Counted from the stretch's first letter, positions 37,823-47,605 are shown. The stretch: DNA of 64,000 bases from DATADW01 sp963733905 (GCA_963733905.1 CAVTEU010000008.1:314042-378041); one strand, 5' to 3'. Made by a program: numbers and translations. The notes: generated from the letters alone by a model not told the origin.

Positions 37823-38008
37823 GTGCCCGACCCAGGGCCGGCCTTCGATGAGACGATCACCTGCGTCGACTGCGGCGGCGTGGCCCACCTGATCTCATTC
37901 CTGCCCCCCGACGAGCCTCCCGACCCCGCCCAGGTCGTACTCACCTACCGCTGCGCCGACTGCGGCGATCGTTGGGACGTCGTCCCCGCCGACGACACCT
38001 TTGAATAG
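37823..38008 (+). CDS. Small zinc-ribbon protein
   Basis: A 61-residue acidic protein with two CxxC pairs, ITCVDCGGVAHL and YRCADCGDRW, forming a probable zinc ribbon. GTG 37823, 2 bp after the aldolase stop, so co-transcribed. Function unknown. Its TAG stop is part of the first unit of an AGACGGC repeat array. Confidence 0.75.
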   Translation: MPDPGPAFDETITCVDCGGVAHLISFLPPDEPPDPAQVVLTYRCADCGDRWDVVPADDTFE

Positions 38009-38048
38009 ACGGCAGACGGCAGACGGCGGACGGCAGACGGCAGACGGC
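38007..38048. repeat. AGACGGC heptamer tandem repeat (six units)
   Basis: Six contiguous 7-bp units, the fourth reading GGACGGC. The array begins within the TAG stop of the zinc-ribbon gene. Confidence 0.88.
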
Positions 38049-38078
38049 GAGACGCGACTCCAGGTGGAGCTCACACGT

Positions 38079-38132
38079 GGGAGTGCACCCAGGCCCAGTC
38101 CCCCCTACGCTTGCTGCGCTCGAGGCACTCCC
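38079..38132. repeat. GC-rich dyad beside the heptamer array
   Basis: Perfect 8-bp arms GGGAGTGC (38079-38086) and GCACTCCC (38125-38132). A related element with CCCCCCT, GCTGCG and ACTCCCCC in the same order is at 50134-50182. It could also act as a terminator for the converging genes. Confidence 0.65.
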
Positions 38133-38155
38133 CCGCCCGGGGAGACGATGCTCGT

Positions 38156-39577
38156 TCAGCGCAGATCGCGGCGTAGCGCCGAGCGGGCGGCCCAGTAGCC
38201 GCACATACCGTGGACGCCGGCACCCGGTGGCGTGGACGAGGAGCAGAGATAGATGCCCTTGCTCCCGGTGAAGTAGGGGTCGGTCGAGAAGACCGGACGG
38301 GCTATCAGTTGGAGACCGGTGTGGGCGCCACCGCTTATGTCGCCGCCGACGTTGTTCGGGTTGTGCGCCTCGAGCGCAGCCGGACCCATTGCGTTCCTTG
38401 CCAGCACCCGCTCACGGAACCCCGGGGCGAACCGCTCGATCTGGGCCTCGATGCGATCGGTCATATCAACGGTGGACTCGGCCGGGACGTGGCAGTAGGC
38501 CCACACCGCCTGCTTGCCCTCAGGCGCCCTGGTGTCGTCCACCACCGAAGGCTGCGACAGCAGCACATAGGGCCGGTCGGGGTGCTCGCCGCGCCACACG
38601 GAGCGCTCCGCAGCCATCACCTCCTCCAAGGTGCCCCCGATGTGCACGGTCCCGGCCTGTCCGGCGCGCTCGTCCCGCCAGGGGATGGGCCCATCGACAG
38701 CCAGATCGAGCTTGAAGGACCCGGGACCGTTTCGGAAGCGGCGCAGCCGGCCGGCGTACCGACTGGAGATACGATCACCCGCCACCCGCAACAGGGTCGT
38801 CGGGCTGGTGTCGAACAACACCGCTCGCGCCGCCGGCAGGTCGTCCCACCCGTTCACCGGGCGGTTGCACTCCACCTCACCACCGAGGGCACGCAGATAG
38901 GAGACCAGCGCATCGGAGATGGCCTGCGACCCGCCCCGGGCCACCGGCCAGCCGACGGTCTGGGCGGTGACCCCGAAGAGCAGCCCGAAACTCGAGGTGA
39001 GCGGTCGATCGAGCGGGAGGATGGCGTGGGCGGCACAGCCGGCGAAGATCGCCTTGGCCTCGTCCTCGCCAAAGAGCCAGCGGGAAAGCAGCGTCGCCGG
39101 CAGGAGACCGGGGACGCCAAGCGAGGCCATCGCAATCGGATGGCGTGGTAGCCGAAGGACCGGACCGAGCAGACCCGATGCCAGATGTGGCCACATGCGG
39201 GCGAGCCGGCCGTACACCCGTCGCCAGGAGGAGGCGTCCACCCCGAGACCGGCGGCGGTTTCATCGACCGAACGGTGGACGATCGCCGCGCCGCTATCGA
39301 GCATGTGGGCGAGCGGGACCTCGGGTTGCACCCATTCCAAGCCGTGCTGGTCGAGGGGGAGCTTGGCGAAGAACGGCGATGCGATCCCCATCGGGTGGAC
39401 CGCAGAGCAGATGTCATGGCGGAAGCCAGGAAGAGTCACCTCCTCGGTGCGGGTCCCCCCGCCCCACACCGGCGCCCCCTCGAGGACGAGCACCCGCCGC
39501 CCGGCGCGGGCGATGACGACGGCTGCGGCAAGCCCGTTGGGCCCGGAGCCGACGACGACGGCGTCGTAATCGGTCAT
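38156..39577 (-). CDS. Phytoene-dehydrogenase-like FAD oxidoreductase (PYROXD2-type)
   Basis: NAD(P)/FAD-dependent oxidoreductase, 473 residues. FAD-binding VVVGSGPNGLAAAVVIARAG at residues 7-26, second motif VWGGGTRTEEVTLPGF, and the C-terminal FAD motif with SSSTPPGAGVHGMCGYWAA. It is more like PYROXD2/'phytoene desaturase-like' proteins than true CrtI, and no carotenoid genes adjoin it, so the substrate is unknown. ATG 39577. Confidence 0.88.
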   Translation of the reverse strand: MTDYDAVVVGSGPNGLAAAVVIARAGRRVLVLEGAPVWGGGTRTEEVTLPGFRHDICSAVHPMGIASPFFAKLPLDQHGLEWVQPEVPLAHMLDSGAAIVHRSVDETAAGLGVDASSWRRVYGRLARMWPHLASGLLGPVLRLPRHPIAMASLGVPGLLPATLLSRWLFGEDEAKAIFAGCAAHAILPLDRPLTSSFGLLFGVTAQTVGWPVARGGSQAISDALVSYLRALGGEVECNRPVNGWDDLPAARAVLFDTSPTTLLRVAGDRISSRYAGRLRRFRNGPGSFKLDLAVDGPIPWRDERAGQAGTVHIGGTLEEVMAAERSVWRGEHPDRPYVLLSQPSVVDDTRAPEGKQAVWAYCHVPAESTVDMTDRIEAQIERFAPGFRERVLARNAMGPAALEAHNPNNVGGDISGGAHTGLQLIARPVFSTDPYFTGSKGIYLCSSSTPPGAGVHGMCGYWAARSALRRDLR

Positions 39578-39623
39578 CGCCGGGCCGTGGCGTCGCTGCG
39601 GTCGACGAGTCGATGGGTCGGTG

Positions 39624-40016
39624 CTAGAACCAGAAGCTGCCCTGACCCTCGGGCTCTGCGGTGAACCCCCAGGCCTCGGTCACCAAACCATCGGCCCCGA
39701 TGTTGAACACGTGGACCTCGTCTGCCGTGTAGGTGCTGTCATCGCGGTGGACGGTCACGTGGGTGAGGACCACGGTGTGGCGGTCGTTGGCGAGCACGTC
39801 GTGTACCTCGATCATGAAGTCGGCGCGCGTCACCTCGAACACCTCTTCGAGGAACCCGATGATCTGGTCGCGGCCCAATTTGTCGCCCGACGCCTTCCCC
39901 CTCCCCGAGACGTGCCAGACCGCGTCTGGGGCGAGCAGCCGCCCGATGGCGCCGAAGTCACCGTCGCAGAAGGCGCGGTACTCGGTCTGGATGCGCTCAA
40001 CGTTGGGATGAGTCAT
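39624..40016 (-). CDS. SnoaL/NTF2-like protein
   Basis: A 130-residue cone-shaped alpha+beta-barrel protein: IQTEYRAFCDGDFGAIGRLL, PDAVWHVSGRGKASGDKLG and EVHVFNIGADGLVTEAWGFT. This fold hosts ketosteroid isomerases, hydratases and binding proteins; the specific role is unknown. ATG 40016, directly following the exonuclease gene on the same strand. Confidence 0.85.
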   Translation of the reverse strand: MTHPNVERIQTEYRAFCDGDFGAIGRLLAPDAVWHVSGRGKASGDKLGRDQIIGFLEEVFEVTRADFMIEVHDVLANDRHTVVLTHVTVHRDDSTYTADEVHVFNIGADGLVTEAWGFTAEPEGQGSFWF

Positions 40017-40026
40017 CGCCGCCCAT

Positions 40027-40914
40027 TCAACTCCCTCCGTCAGGCTCTTCCGCCCAACGGTGGGGCCGGGTCCGGACATCGTCAAACCCGAGCTCGTCGC
40101 ACAACTCGAGGAATAGCTCCCGGGGGACGCCGCGCCATTCCAGGTCGTCGAGCGACTCGACCAGCGGGACATCCCGCCGCAGCGTGGTGAGGGTCCGGTA
40201 CAGGGTGACCTCCTCGCGGCGCTCCGCCAACGAGGCGGCGAGACGCTCGGGCCCGCGCACCTGGACGCCCCACTGCTTGGGATCGTCGGGGATCCTGTCG
40301 ACCCTTCCGAACTTGGCGAGCAGCGTCGAAGCCGACCGCGGTCCCCAGCCCGGGATCCCGGGGACGCCATCGGCGGTGTCCCCCACCAGAGCCAGATAGT
40401 CGGGGATCGACTCGGGCTGGACGCCGAACTTGGCGACCACCCCCTGCTCGTCGATCAGGATCTGCCGACGGCGGTCGTAACAGACGACCCTGTCGCCGAT
40501 GACGCATTGCGCCATGTCCTTGTCCGGGCTGAGCAGGACGACCTGCTCGACATCGTCGGCCCAGCGGAGAGCGGCTGTGGCCATGGCGTCATCCGCCTCG
40601 AACTCGATCATCCCCCAGGTGACGACGCCGATCGCCTCGAGGCCACGCTCCATGAGGGGGAACTGGGCGAGAAGTTCGGGGGGCATCCCCTCCTCGGTCT
40701 TGTACCCGGCGAACATCTCGTTCCGAAACGAGCGGATCACGGTGTCGGCGGCGGCGGCTACGTGGGTCACCTCGGGCTGACGGAGCAGGGAGAGTGTTGT
40801 CTCGATCACCCCGAGCGTCGCCCCCACCTCCATCCCGTCCGGGGCGGTGCGCGCCGGGCGCCCGAAAAAGGCGCGGAACACCTCGTAGGTGGCATCGAGC
40901 ACATGGAGGTTCAT
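40027..40914 (-). CDS. 5'-3' exonuclease (polymerase I-type PIN/H3TH nuclease)
   Basis: Flap endonuclease/5'-exonuclease of 295 residues. Acidic cluster: VLDATYEVFRAFF, FEADDAMATAA, LSPDKDMAQCV; H3TH DNA-binding region LVGDTADGVPGIPGWGPRSA. It is a free-standing version of the Pol I N-terminal domain. I chose ATG 40914 because the family begins with the strand MNLHVLDA; an upstream in-frame ATG adds 15 unrelated residues. Confidence 0.9.
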   Translation of the reverse strand: MNLHVLDATYEVFRAFFGRPARTAPDGMEVGATLGVIETTLSLLRQPEVTHVAAAADTVIRSFRNEMFAGYKTEEGMPPELLAQFPLMERGLEAIGVVTWGMIEFEADDAMATAALRWADDVEQVVLLSPDKDMAQCVIGDRVVCYDRRRQILIDEQGVVAKFGVQPESIPDYLALVGDTADGVPGIPGWGPRSASTLLAKFGRVDRIPDDPKQWGVQVRGPERLAASLAERREEVTLYRTLTTLRRDVPLVESLDDLEWRGVPRELFLELCDELGFDDVRTRPHRWAEEPDGGS

Positions 40915-41011
40915 GGGCGGGTCGTTGACGGCATCGAGCCACACCCTACGGGGTCGCAAGTAGCACGGGACCGCTACCCTCGATGGCTCCAGTAGTCAAA
41001 GGGATGGATAC

Positions 41012-41536
41012 ATGAAAACAGGCGACGATTGGCGCAAGGTCGGAGATCAGTTCGCCGCCATCGGCGAGCGGTTCAAGGAGCACTACGAACAGGTGGAGTC
41101 CTCGGACTCCGACGAGGATGCCAGCGTCGACGAGGTCCGGAGCGCACTCCGCACCCTTGGTGACGCACTCGACAACGTGTTCACCGCGGTGGGCCATGCA
41201 TTTCGCGACCCGGCGCTCCGCAGCGAGGCGAAAGAGGCAGCGGGATCGATAGCGACAGCCCTCGGTGCCACTTTCAACGAGCTCAGCGACGAGGTGCGAC
41301 GTCTCGTCGGAAACGAGGCAAAGACCGACGGGACACCGACGGAGGCGAGCGGCGCTGCTACCGATGCGGATACGACACCGCCCACCGAGCCGACCTCGCC
41401 GGTTGCACCGCCGGACCAGCCGCCGCCGGCCGCTCCACCCGAGCAACCGCCCCCGGTCACCCCACCTGAGCAGCCGCCGCCGGTCACCGAGCAGGACTCG
41501 GCGCCGGAACCGCCGCCACAGGAACCGCCCGGTTGA
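41012..41536 (+). CDS. Hypothetical protein with proline-rich C-terminus
   Basis: A 174-residue acidic protein, not recognised. The N-terminal 105 residues look helical (DDWRKVGDQFAAIGERFKEH; LRTLGDALDNVFTAVGHAF; SIATALGATFNELSDEVRRL), possibly a coiled coil. The C-terminal 65 residues are disordered and Pro-rich with PPEQPPPVT-type repeats. There is no signal peptide. The stop overlaps the TTG start of the aldehyde dehydrogenase gene. It could be a scaffold or nucleoid-type protein; no function can be assigned. Confidence 0.7.
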   Translation: MKTGDDWRKVGDQFAAIGERFKEHYEQVESSDSDEDASVDEVRSALRTLGDALDNVFTAVGHAFRDPALRSEAKEAAGSIATALGATFNELSDEVRRLVGNEAKTDGTPTEASGAATDADTTPPTEPTSPVAPPDQPPPAAPPEQPPPVTPPEQPPPVTEQDSAPEPPPQEPPG

Positions 41537-43020
41537 CCCAACCGGCCACACCGGGCTCGATCTCCACCTTCGATCCCAGGAACGGCGCGGTCGTCGGCTC
41601 GGTCGACGCCGCCACGCCGGCCGACGTCGCCGCCGCGGTGGACCGGGCGCGCAAGGCGTTCGGCCCGTGGTCAGAGACGAGCCACACGGAGCGCGCCCAC
41701 CACATCAGGGAACTCCGTCACCTACTGCTCGACAAGATGGATGACGTCGCCGAGGCGCTCTCCTCGGCGACCGGGCGATCGCATCGTGACTCCTTGATGA
41801 TCGAGGTGGCGCCGGCAGCAAACGCGGCCCGCTGGGTGGAGAAGAACGCGGCGAGCGAGCTGGCACCGCGCCGGGCACCGACTGGTGTCCTGATCCACAA
41901 GAAGGCTTGGGTGCGGCATGTCCCACGGGGCGTGGTCGGGTTGATCACCCCTTGGAACTATCCGTTCTTCCTGGCATGGAACCCAATGATCCACGCCATC
42001 GCCGCCGGGTGCACGGTGGTGGTCAAGCCATCCGAGATGACAGCCACGGTTGGGCAGCTATTCGCCCGGCTGGTGGGCAGCGCCGGGCTGCCCGAGGGCG
42101 TGGTCGAGGTGCTGCACGGCGGCGCCGATGTCGGGGAGGCCATCGTCGGCGGTGTGGACATGGTGTCTTTCACCGGCTCGCCGGTCACCGGACGGAAAGT
42201 TGCCGCCGCCGCCGCCGAGCGGCTCGTGCCGACAGTGCTCGAGTTGGGGGGAAAGGACGCCATGGTCGTCCTCGACGACGCAGATCTACGCCGGGCGGCC
42301 CGGGCTGCGGTTTGGGGTGCCATGGTCAACGCCGGGCAGACCTGTGTCGCCGTCGAGCGGGTCTATGCGGTGAGTTCGATCCACGACCGCTTCATCAACG
42401 AGGTCCTCGAACTGGTCGACTCGCTCTCCGCCGGCACCGGGGACGCAACCGATATAGGACCGATCACCCACCCGAACCAGGTCACGGTGATTGAACGGCA
42501 CCTCGCCGAAGCAACCGCGGCCGGAGCCCGCATCGTGCGCGGCGGAGGAAGCCGTGACGCGGCCCTCGGCTGTGCCTGGATCGAGCCGACCGTGGTGATC
42601 GATGTCGATCACACCATGGCCCTGATGCGCGAAGAGACCTTCGGGCCGGTGCTTGCCGTGATGCGCGTACCGGACGAGGCCGCCGCCCTCGAGTTGGCCA
42701 ACGACTCCACTTACGGGTTGCACGGATCGGTGTGGAGCAGGGACGAGCAAAGGGCGCTGGACTTCGCCAAGAGGATGCGGACCGGTTCGGTGGCGGTCAA
42801 CGATGTCATCGCCAACATCTACATCCCGTCGCTGCCCTTCGGTGGGGTGGGCGAATCGGGTTACGGCTCCAACGTCGGCCCCGAGGGACTGCGCGCCTAC
42901 TGCTACCAACAGACGATCACCTCCAACAGGTTCACCCTGCCCCGCGAGGTGTGGTGGTATCCGAGGCAGTTCGGTTCGCGCGGATGGAAGCGGATCATCC
43001 GCGTAATGGCGGGCAGATAG
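41533..43020 (+). CDS. NAD(P)-dependent aldehyde dehydrogenase
   Basis: ALDH superfamily enzyme, 495 residues. Motifs: LITPWNYPFFLAWN, KPSEMTATVG, FTGSPVTGRKVA (cofactor loop), LELGGKDAMVVLDD (general base Glu), NAGQTCVAVERVY (catalytic Cys) and EETFGPVLAVMRV. It resembles succinate-semialdehyde or benzaldehyde dehydrogenases; the specific substrate is unclear. TTG 41533 overlaps the upstream stop (TTGA). The FAMRTGSVAVND-type bridging region is intact. Confidence 0.93.
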   Translation: MTQPATPGSISTFDPRNGAVVGSVDAATPADVAAAVDRARKAFGPWSETSHTERAHHIRELRHLLLDKMDDVAEALSSATGRSHRDSLMIEVAPAANAARWVEKNAASELAPRRAPTGVLIHKKAWVRHVPRGVVGLITPWNYPFFLAWNPMIHAIAAGCTVVVKPSEMTATVGQLFARLVGSAGLPEGVVEVLHGGADVGEAIVGGVDMVSFTGSPVTGRKVAAAAAERLVPTVLELGGKDAMVVLDDADLRRAARAAVWGAMVNAGQTCVAVERVYAVSSIHDRFINEVLELVDSLSAGTGDATDIGPITHPNQVTVIERHLAEATAAGARIVRGGGSRDAALGCAWIEPTVVIDVDHTMALMREETFGPVLAVMRVPDEAAALELANDSTYGLHGSVWSRDEQRALDFAKRMRTGSVAVNDVIANIYIPSLPFGGVGESGYGSNVGPEGLRAYCYQQTITSNRFTLPREVWWYPRQFGSRGWKRIIRVMAGR

Positions 43021-43115
43021 CGGATCGCCCCGCAACCCAGGGTTCGAACGGTCGTACAGCAGCGCTTCGGGCCCACAGAACGGGGGGACAACCGGGTCGG
43101 GCTTACCCTTGTGGC

Positions 43116-43340
43116 GTGCCCCTCGGCCGGATACTCATCTTCGTCGGGATCGGGATCGCCCTGCTCGGGGCGGTGATCACCTTCGCCCCGGGCTTGGTCT
43201 CCTGGTTCGGCCGGCTTCCCGGTGATATCAGGATCGAGGGCGAGAGATGGACAGTGTTCATCCCGATCACATCGATGTTGTTGGTGAGCCTGGTCATCAC
43301 CCTCGTCGCGGGCCTCGTCAGTCGGTTCATGGGCCGATGA
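43116..43340 (+). CDS. DUF2905 small membrane protein
   Basis: A 74-residue protein with two membrane helices: ILIFVGIGIALLGAVITF and ITSMLLVSLVITLVAGLVS, connected by GRLPGDIRIEGERWTVFIP, the DUF2905 hallmark. GTG 43116. Its ATGA end overlaps the sulfurtransferase start. Function unknown. Confidence 0.85.
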   Translation: MPLGRILIFVGIGIALLGAVITFAPGLVSWFGRLPGDIRIEGERWTVFIPITSMLLVSLVITLVAGLVSRFMGR

Positions 43341-44181
43341 CTCCCGGTCCGATCGTCTCGGCCCAATGGCTCGCCGACAACCTCGGCGATCCCTCGATGG
43401 TTGTTGCCGACGTGCGGTGGTCGCTGGGAGCGCCGGGCGCGGGCCGTGCCGAGTACGTGGCCGGTCACGTGCCCGGGGCGGTCTTCGTCGACTTGGACGA
43501 GGATCTCAGCGACGCCACCGGGCCGGGCCGTCACCCCCTCCCCTCGCCGGAGCGGTTCGCCGAGAGGATGGGTGCGCTCGGCATCGGGGACGACACGCTG
43601 GTCGTGGCGTACGACGCCTCTTCGGGATCGGTGGCGGCGCGTCTGTGGTGGATGCTGCGCAACCAGGAACACTCCGTGGCGGTGCTCGAAGGTGGATGGC
43701 AGGCGTGGGTCGATGCAAGGCCTGCCCGTGGAGACGGTGGTCGCCGAGCCGAACCACGCCACATTCTCGGTTCGGGGCCCCTGGAGCGGAACGGTTGACC
43801 GGGATCAACTGACCTCGCATCTGGGCGAGGTCGTCCTGCTCGACGCCCGTGCCGAGGAGCGGTATCGCGGTGCGATCGAGCCGGTGGATCCGGTTGCAGG
43901 GCATATACCCACCGCGGTCAGTCTCCCCTTCACCGAGTTGCTCGAAGAGGGTCGGCTACGTCCAGACGACCGAGTCGCTGTTGCGGGAAGCCGGGTTGGG
44001 TGGCGACCAGCCGGTAGTGGTGTCCTGTGGCAGCGGGGTGACCGCTTGCTCTTTGTCGCTGGCGGCGGCGGTCGTCGGTCTGCCGGATCCTCTTCTCTAT
44101 CCCGGGTCATGGAGCGACTGGTCCCGCGCTGGGTATCCGGTCGCCACCGGTGACGAACCAGGGGAGCCGCCGCCGAGGTGA
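43337..44181 (+). CDS. Two-domain rhodanese-type sulfurtransferase (two frameshifts)
   Basis: Thiosulfate or 3-mercaptopyruvate sulfurtransferase, about 281 residues. N-terminal inactive rhodanese domain (VVADVRWSLGAPGAGRAEY; GHVPGAVFVDLDEDLSD; VLEGGWQAWV); C-terminal catalytic domain with LLDARAEERYRGAIEP, GHIPTAVSLPF and the active-site loop CGSGVTACS. Frames shift near 43715 and 43965. ATG 43337. The CGSGVT loop is the mercaptopyruvate-sulfurtransferase/TST type seen in actinobacteria. The next gene starts inside its stop (GTGA). Confidence 0.86.
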
Positions 44182-45150
44182 CCGACACCCTGCGCTCCGC
44201 CGTCGAGCGCAACGACCCCGACGAACTGCTGCGGCTGATCGACGGTCTCACCGCAGCGGAGGAATGGGGAGAAGTACACCGGCTTGGCGTCCTCTGCCGT
44301 GACGCCGTGGAGCGCGGCAAGCAACTGTGGGGGGTGGCGGAGCACGTCGACTACCGGCTGGCGCTCGAGGCCCCGCCGAACTGGGCCGGGGCGGCGGTGC
44401 AGGCGGGCGCAGGGAGGTACACGCTCGGCCCGCTCCACGAGGTGGCGGCGTCGACCCACGTCTGGGACGAGCTCGCCCCGCACCTGGCTGCGGGACTGCC
44501 GCTGACCATGACCGCCCACGAGCGGGTGGTCCGGGGCGATGACCTCGCCGAAGAGCCGCGGGTGGACCCGGCCGTGCTCGAGATTCCCTTGCGGCTCGAA
44601 TCGTGGGAACCGCGCTATCAGGTGGCGACCTTTCACTCCGACAGGCTTGACTTCCCGTCGCCGACGCTGCCCGAGATGGAGCGTTTCGAGTCGGGCGACG
44701 CCCCTCGGGTAACCGACGTCGAGGTATCCGAGGCGATGCTGGGACTGGTCCGCCCGTGGAGCGACGAGTCCAACGGTCGCGCCGAGATGGTCGCCGTCGA
44801 GGGTGGGGCCAAAGAGGCCATCGCCAGTCTCGGGGCGCGACGGGGCCGGATCGCCCGGGTCGACCCAACAGAGGGGCTGAGGTGGATGGCGTGGGCGGCG
44901 GCCGATGGCGGCGCCCACGGCCGGAGGAGGGGCACCGCGGTCGGGAGGTTCGAGGCGTGGTGGACGGCCACGGTGCTCACCGGCGAGCGAGTGGCCGCCG
45001 GACCCCGCTCGCTTGGGTGAGGCGATCGGGAGTCTGGAGTGGTACGTGTGGGGGGACCCGGCCCCGGATACTGGCTGGTCGCTCCGTATCGCCGTCGCCG
45101 ACCCCGGTCGAAATCGCGCTTGGGCGCTATCCGCCCTTGATGCCGAATGA
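44178..45150 (+). CDS. Uncharacterised protein coupled to sulfurtransferase (one frameshift)
   Basis: Not recognised with confidence. Joined length about 323 residues. Opens with a helical repeat-like part (AVERNDPDELLRLIDGLTAA; RLGVLCRDAVERGKQLW; AGRYTLGPLHEVAASTHVWD), then a mixed region with many Glu and Arg, ending SLEWYVWGDPAPDTGWSLRI and RNRAWALSALDAE. The shift is near 44985. GTG 44178 overlaps the sulfurtransferase stop, so they are co-translated. It lacks signal peptide and membrane segments. Possibly an actinobacteria-restricted family. Confidence 0.6.
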
Positions 45151-45163
45151 ACCAGGCGGACGG

Positions 45164-47605
45164 CTAGAGCCGGGCGGCGGCCGCCGAGAACAGCGCGCTG
45201 CGGACGGCATCGTGATCGAAGCGACCCGGATCCCCGGTCGACACCGCAAAGGTGTGCCGTTCGCCGGGGAGGAGGGTGACCAGTTGCGAGTCCACCGACG
45301 CATCTGGGTCGATCATGTCGGCGAGGAGGCAGAGGTCGACCACCGGCACCGCAGCAGCCACCGTCACTCCCACGGTGTCGCTCGCTGTGGCGAGTTCGAC
45401 CTCGAGCGTGGGCTTCCCCCACTCGATCGCACCGATCTCCTCCCATAGCCAGAAGGCGCGGGCATCTTCGAGCGTGGTCACCAGTACCTCGCCGGTCGGC
45501 TCTTCAGGTGAGGTGAGCTCGGCAGGGAGCACAACATGCGCTGCGGAGTCGGGCGGAACCTCGACTGGGAGATCGGCGCTCGCCCTGACCGTTCCATCGA
45601 GTCCCAACCGCACTGCGGCGATGGTCCCCCGCCACGGTTGGCGGGTGTCGTTGATGGCGACGCACACCGGTCCGCCGCCATCGCCGTCGGGGGACATGAC
45701 CATGGTGCGCCCGGCGAAGGCGGTGCGGGCGGCGTACCAGGCCAACTTGTGCCGCCCATCACCATCGACCACTGCCCACGAGAGCGCCGGCCAACAGTCG
45801 TTGAGCTGCCACCAGATGACACCGGAGCATCTCTCGTGGAGGCTGCGGAAGTGGCCGACCCCGGTCCGCAGCGCATCCGCCTGGATGAGTTGGGTGAGGT
45901 AGAGCCAGCTTTCGAAGCCGGCCGGCTTCCCGGCATGGGCCTGGAGGGCCACCTCCAGCTTGGCCATCCCGTCGTCAGCCTTCTGATGGTGGGACAGCAC
46001 CGCGTCGCCCGGGCTGAGGGGCCGGCTGGAGATCGCCCGGGCCAGCGTGGCATGGTTTGCCGGCGCCTGGAACCCGAACTCGGCGACGAATCGGGGCCGG
46101 TAGCTCCGATAGTGGGTGTAGTCCCGCTCGTTCCACACATCCCAGATGTGAATCGGTCCATGGTCGGGGTCGTTGGGGTGGATGTCCGCCCGCCCCGATG
46201 TGGGGCTCCCATCGATGTAGGGGCGGGCCGGGTCGAGCGTCGTGACCAGTTCGGGGAGGATCTGGCGGTAGAAGAGCGGACCCCACTCCCGGTCGCCGAC
46301 CACGGGCTGCCATCCCCAATCCCACCAACCCCACAGGTTCTCGTTGTTGCCATTCCAGATGATCAGGCTGGGGTGCGACATCAACCGGTCGATGGCATCC
46401 CGCGCCTCGGCCTCGACCTCGACCGCCAGTTCCCCCGGGTAGGCGGCACAGGCGAAGAGGAAGTCCTGCCAGACGAGGACGCCCTGCCGGTCACATACCT
46501 CGTAGAAGTCGTCGCTCTCGTAGATCCCCCCGCCCCACACCCGGAGCAGGTTGGCATTGGCATCGACGGCGTCGGTGATGCGCCGCTCATAACGCTCCCG
46601 ATCGACCCTTGCCGGGAAGCAGTCGTCGGGGATCCAGTTGAACCCCCGCACCCAGACTCTCTCACCGTTGACCAGGAAGGCGAACCGGGTGCCCTCCGGA
46701 TCGGCCGAGGTGTCGAGCTCGACGGTGCGGAACCCGATGTTGCGCTCTACACGGTCGGTCGGCGTGCCATCGACCACCGCTTCGACCACGAGCGAATAGA
46801 GGCGCTGCGGTCCCCGGCCCACCGGCCACCAGAGATCCACCGAAGGGACCTCCACCGTGAGCATGGCCGGCGCCGAATCGACCACCGCCTCCACCGTCCG
46901 ACCGTCGAGCGATGCCCGCAACATCACCTCCCCGCCAGGTTCATCCCACTCGAGGTCTGCGGCGATTTCGACCACCCCGTCGCCGGCCGGGGTGACGGTG
47001 GCGGTCGGCCGTACCGCCGCGATCCGTGCGCCCGACCAGGTCTCCAGCCACGCCGCCCTCCAGATACCGGAGGTGGTGAGGCGCGGCCCCCAGTCCCAGC
47101 CGAAGTTGCACGCCATCTTGCGGATGAAGTTGTACGGGGCGTCGAAAGCCCGTGGCAGGTCGCCGAGCCGGGTCTTCTCGGCGGTGGCATGAGCCGAGAG
47201 GTGAGTCGAAGCGGACGGTGAGCTCGTTGCTCCCGACTCGGACGACCGAGGAGACATCGAACCGGTAGGTGCGGTGCATGTTGGCGGTGACGCCTACCTG
47301 CTGACCGTTGAGCGAGACGGCGGCGACCGTGTCGAGACCATCGAAAACGAGGTCTGTCCGGTCGCCGCCGCCGGGCAGGTAAATCGAAATTCGAGCCGGT
47401 ACTCCCACACCGATTCGGCGATCCAGTGCTGGCCCTCCTCGTTCTGGTCGAGGTAAGGGTCTGCGATGACCCCGGCGGCGAGCAGGTCGAGGTGGACGCA
47501 CCCGGGCACGGTGGCCGGGACATCCAGCGTCTGGTACGGAGCGCCATCAGGCGCCGAGACCAGCCGCAGCTCCCAACCGTCGCCCAGCGCGCTCCGCTTC
47601 CTGAT
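45164..47605 (-). CDS. GH2 beta-mannosidase (two frameshifts, start unclear)
   Basis: Exo-beta-mannosidase, about 813 residues, cleaving terminal beta-mannose from manno-oligosaccharides. N-terminal sugar-binding domain (VPGCVHLDLLAAGVIADPYL; LNGQQVGVTANMHRTYRFDV), FIRKMACNFGWDWGP, barrel with acid/base Glu in IIWNGNNENLWGW and nucleophile Glu in FVAEFGFQAP. Frames shift near 47385 and 47205. No ATG/GTG/TTG opens the frame; an ATC at 47605 has AAGGAGGT at good spacing, so start is uncertain. No signal peptide, so cytoplasmic. It may partner the GH13 enzyme in using plant or algal glycans. Confidence 0.87.

Noticed and set aside
38156..39577. Calling the FAD oxidoreductase a carotenoid phytoene desaturase (CrtI)
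   Set aside because: Motifs suit the broader PYROXD2-like group, and no crtB, crtE or cyclase gene is nearby.
45536..47221. 561-residue plus-strand open frame opposite the beta-mannosidase
   Set aside because: It is an antisense shadow; the minus strand carries both GH2 catalytic glutamates and conserved family motifs.
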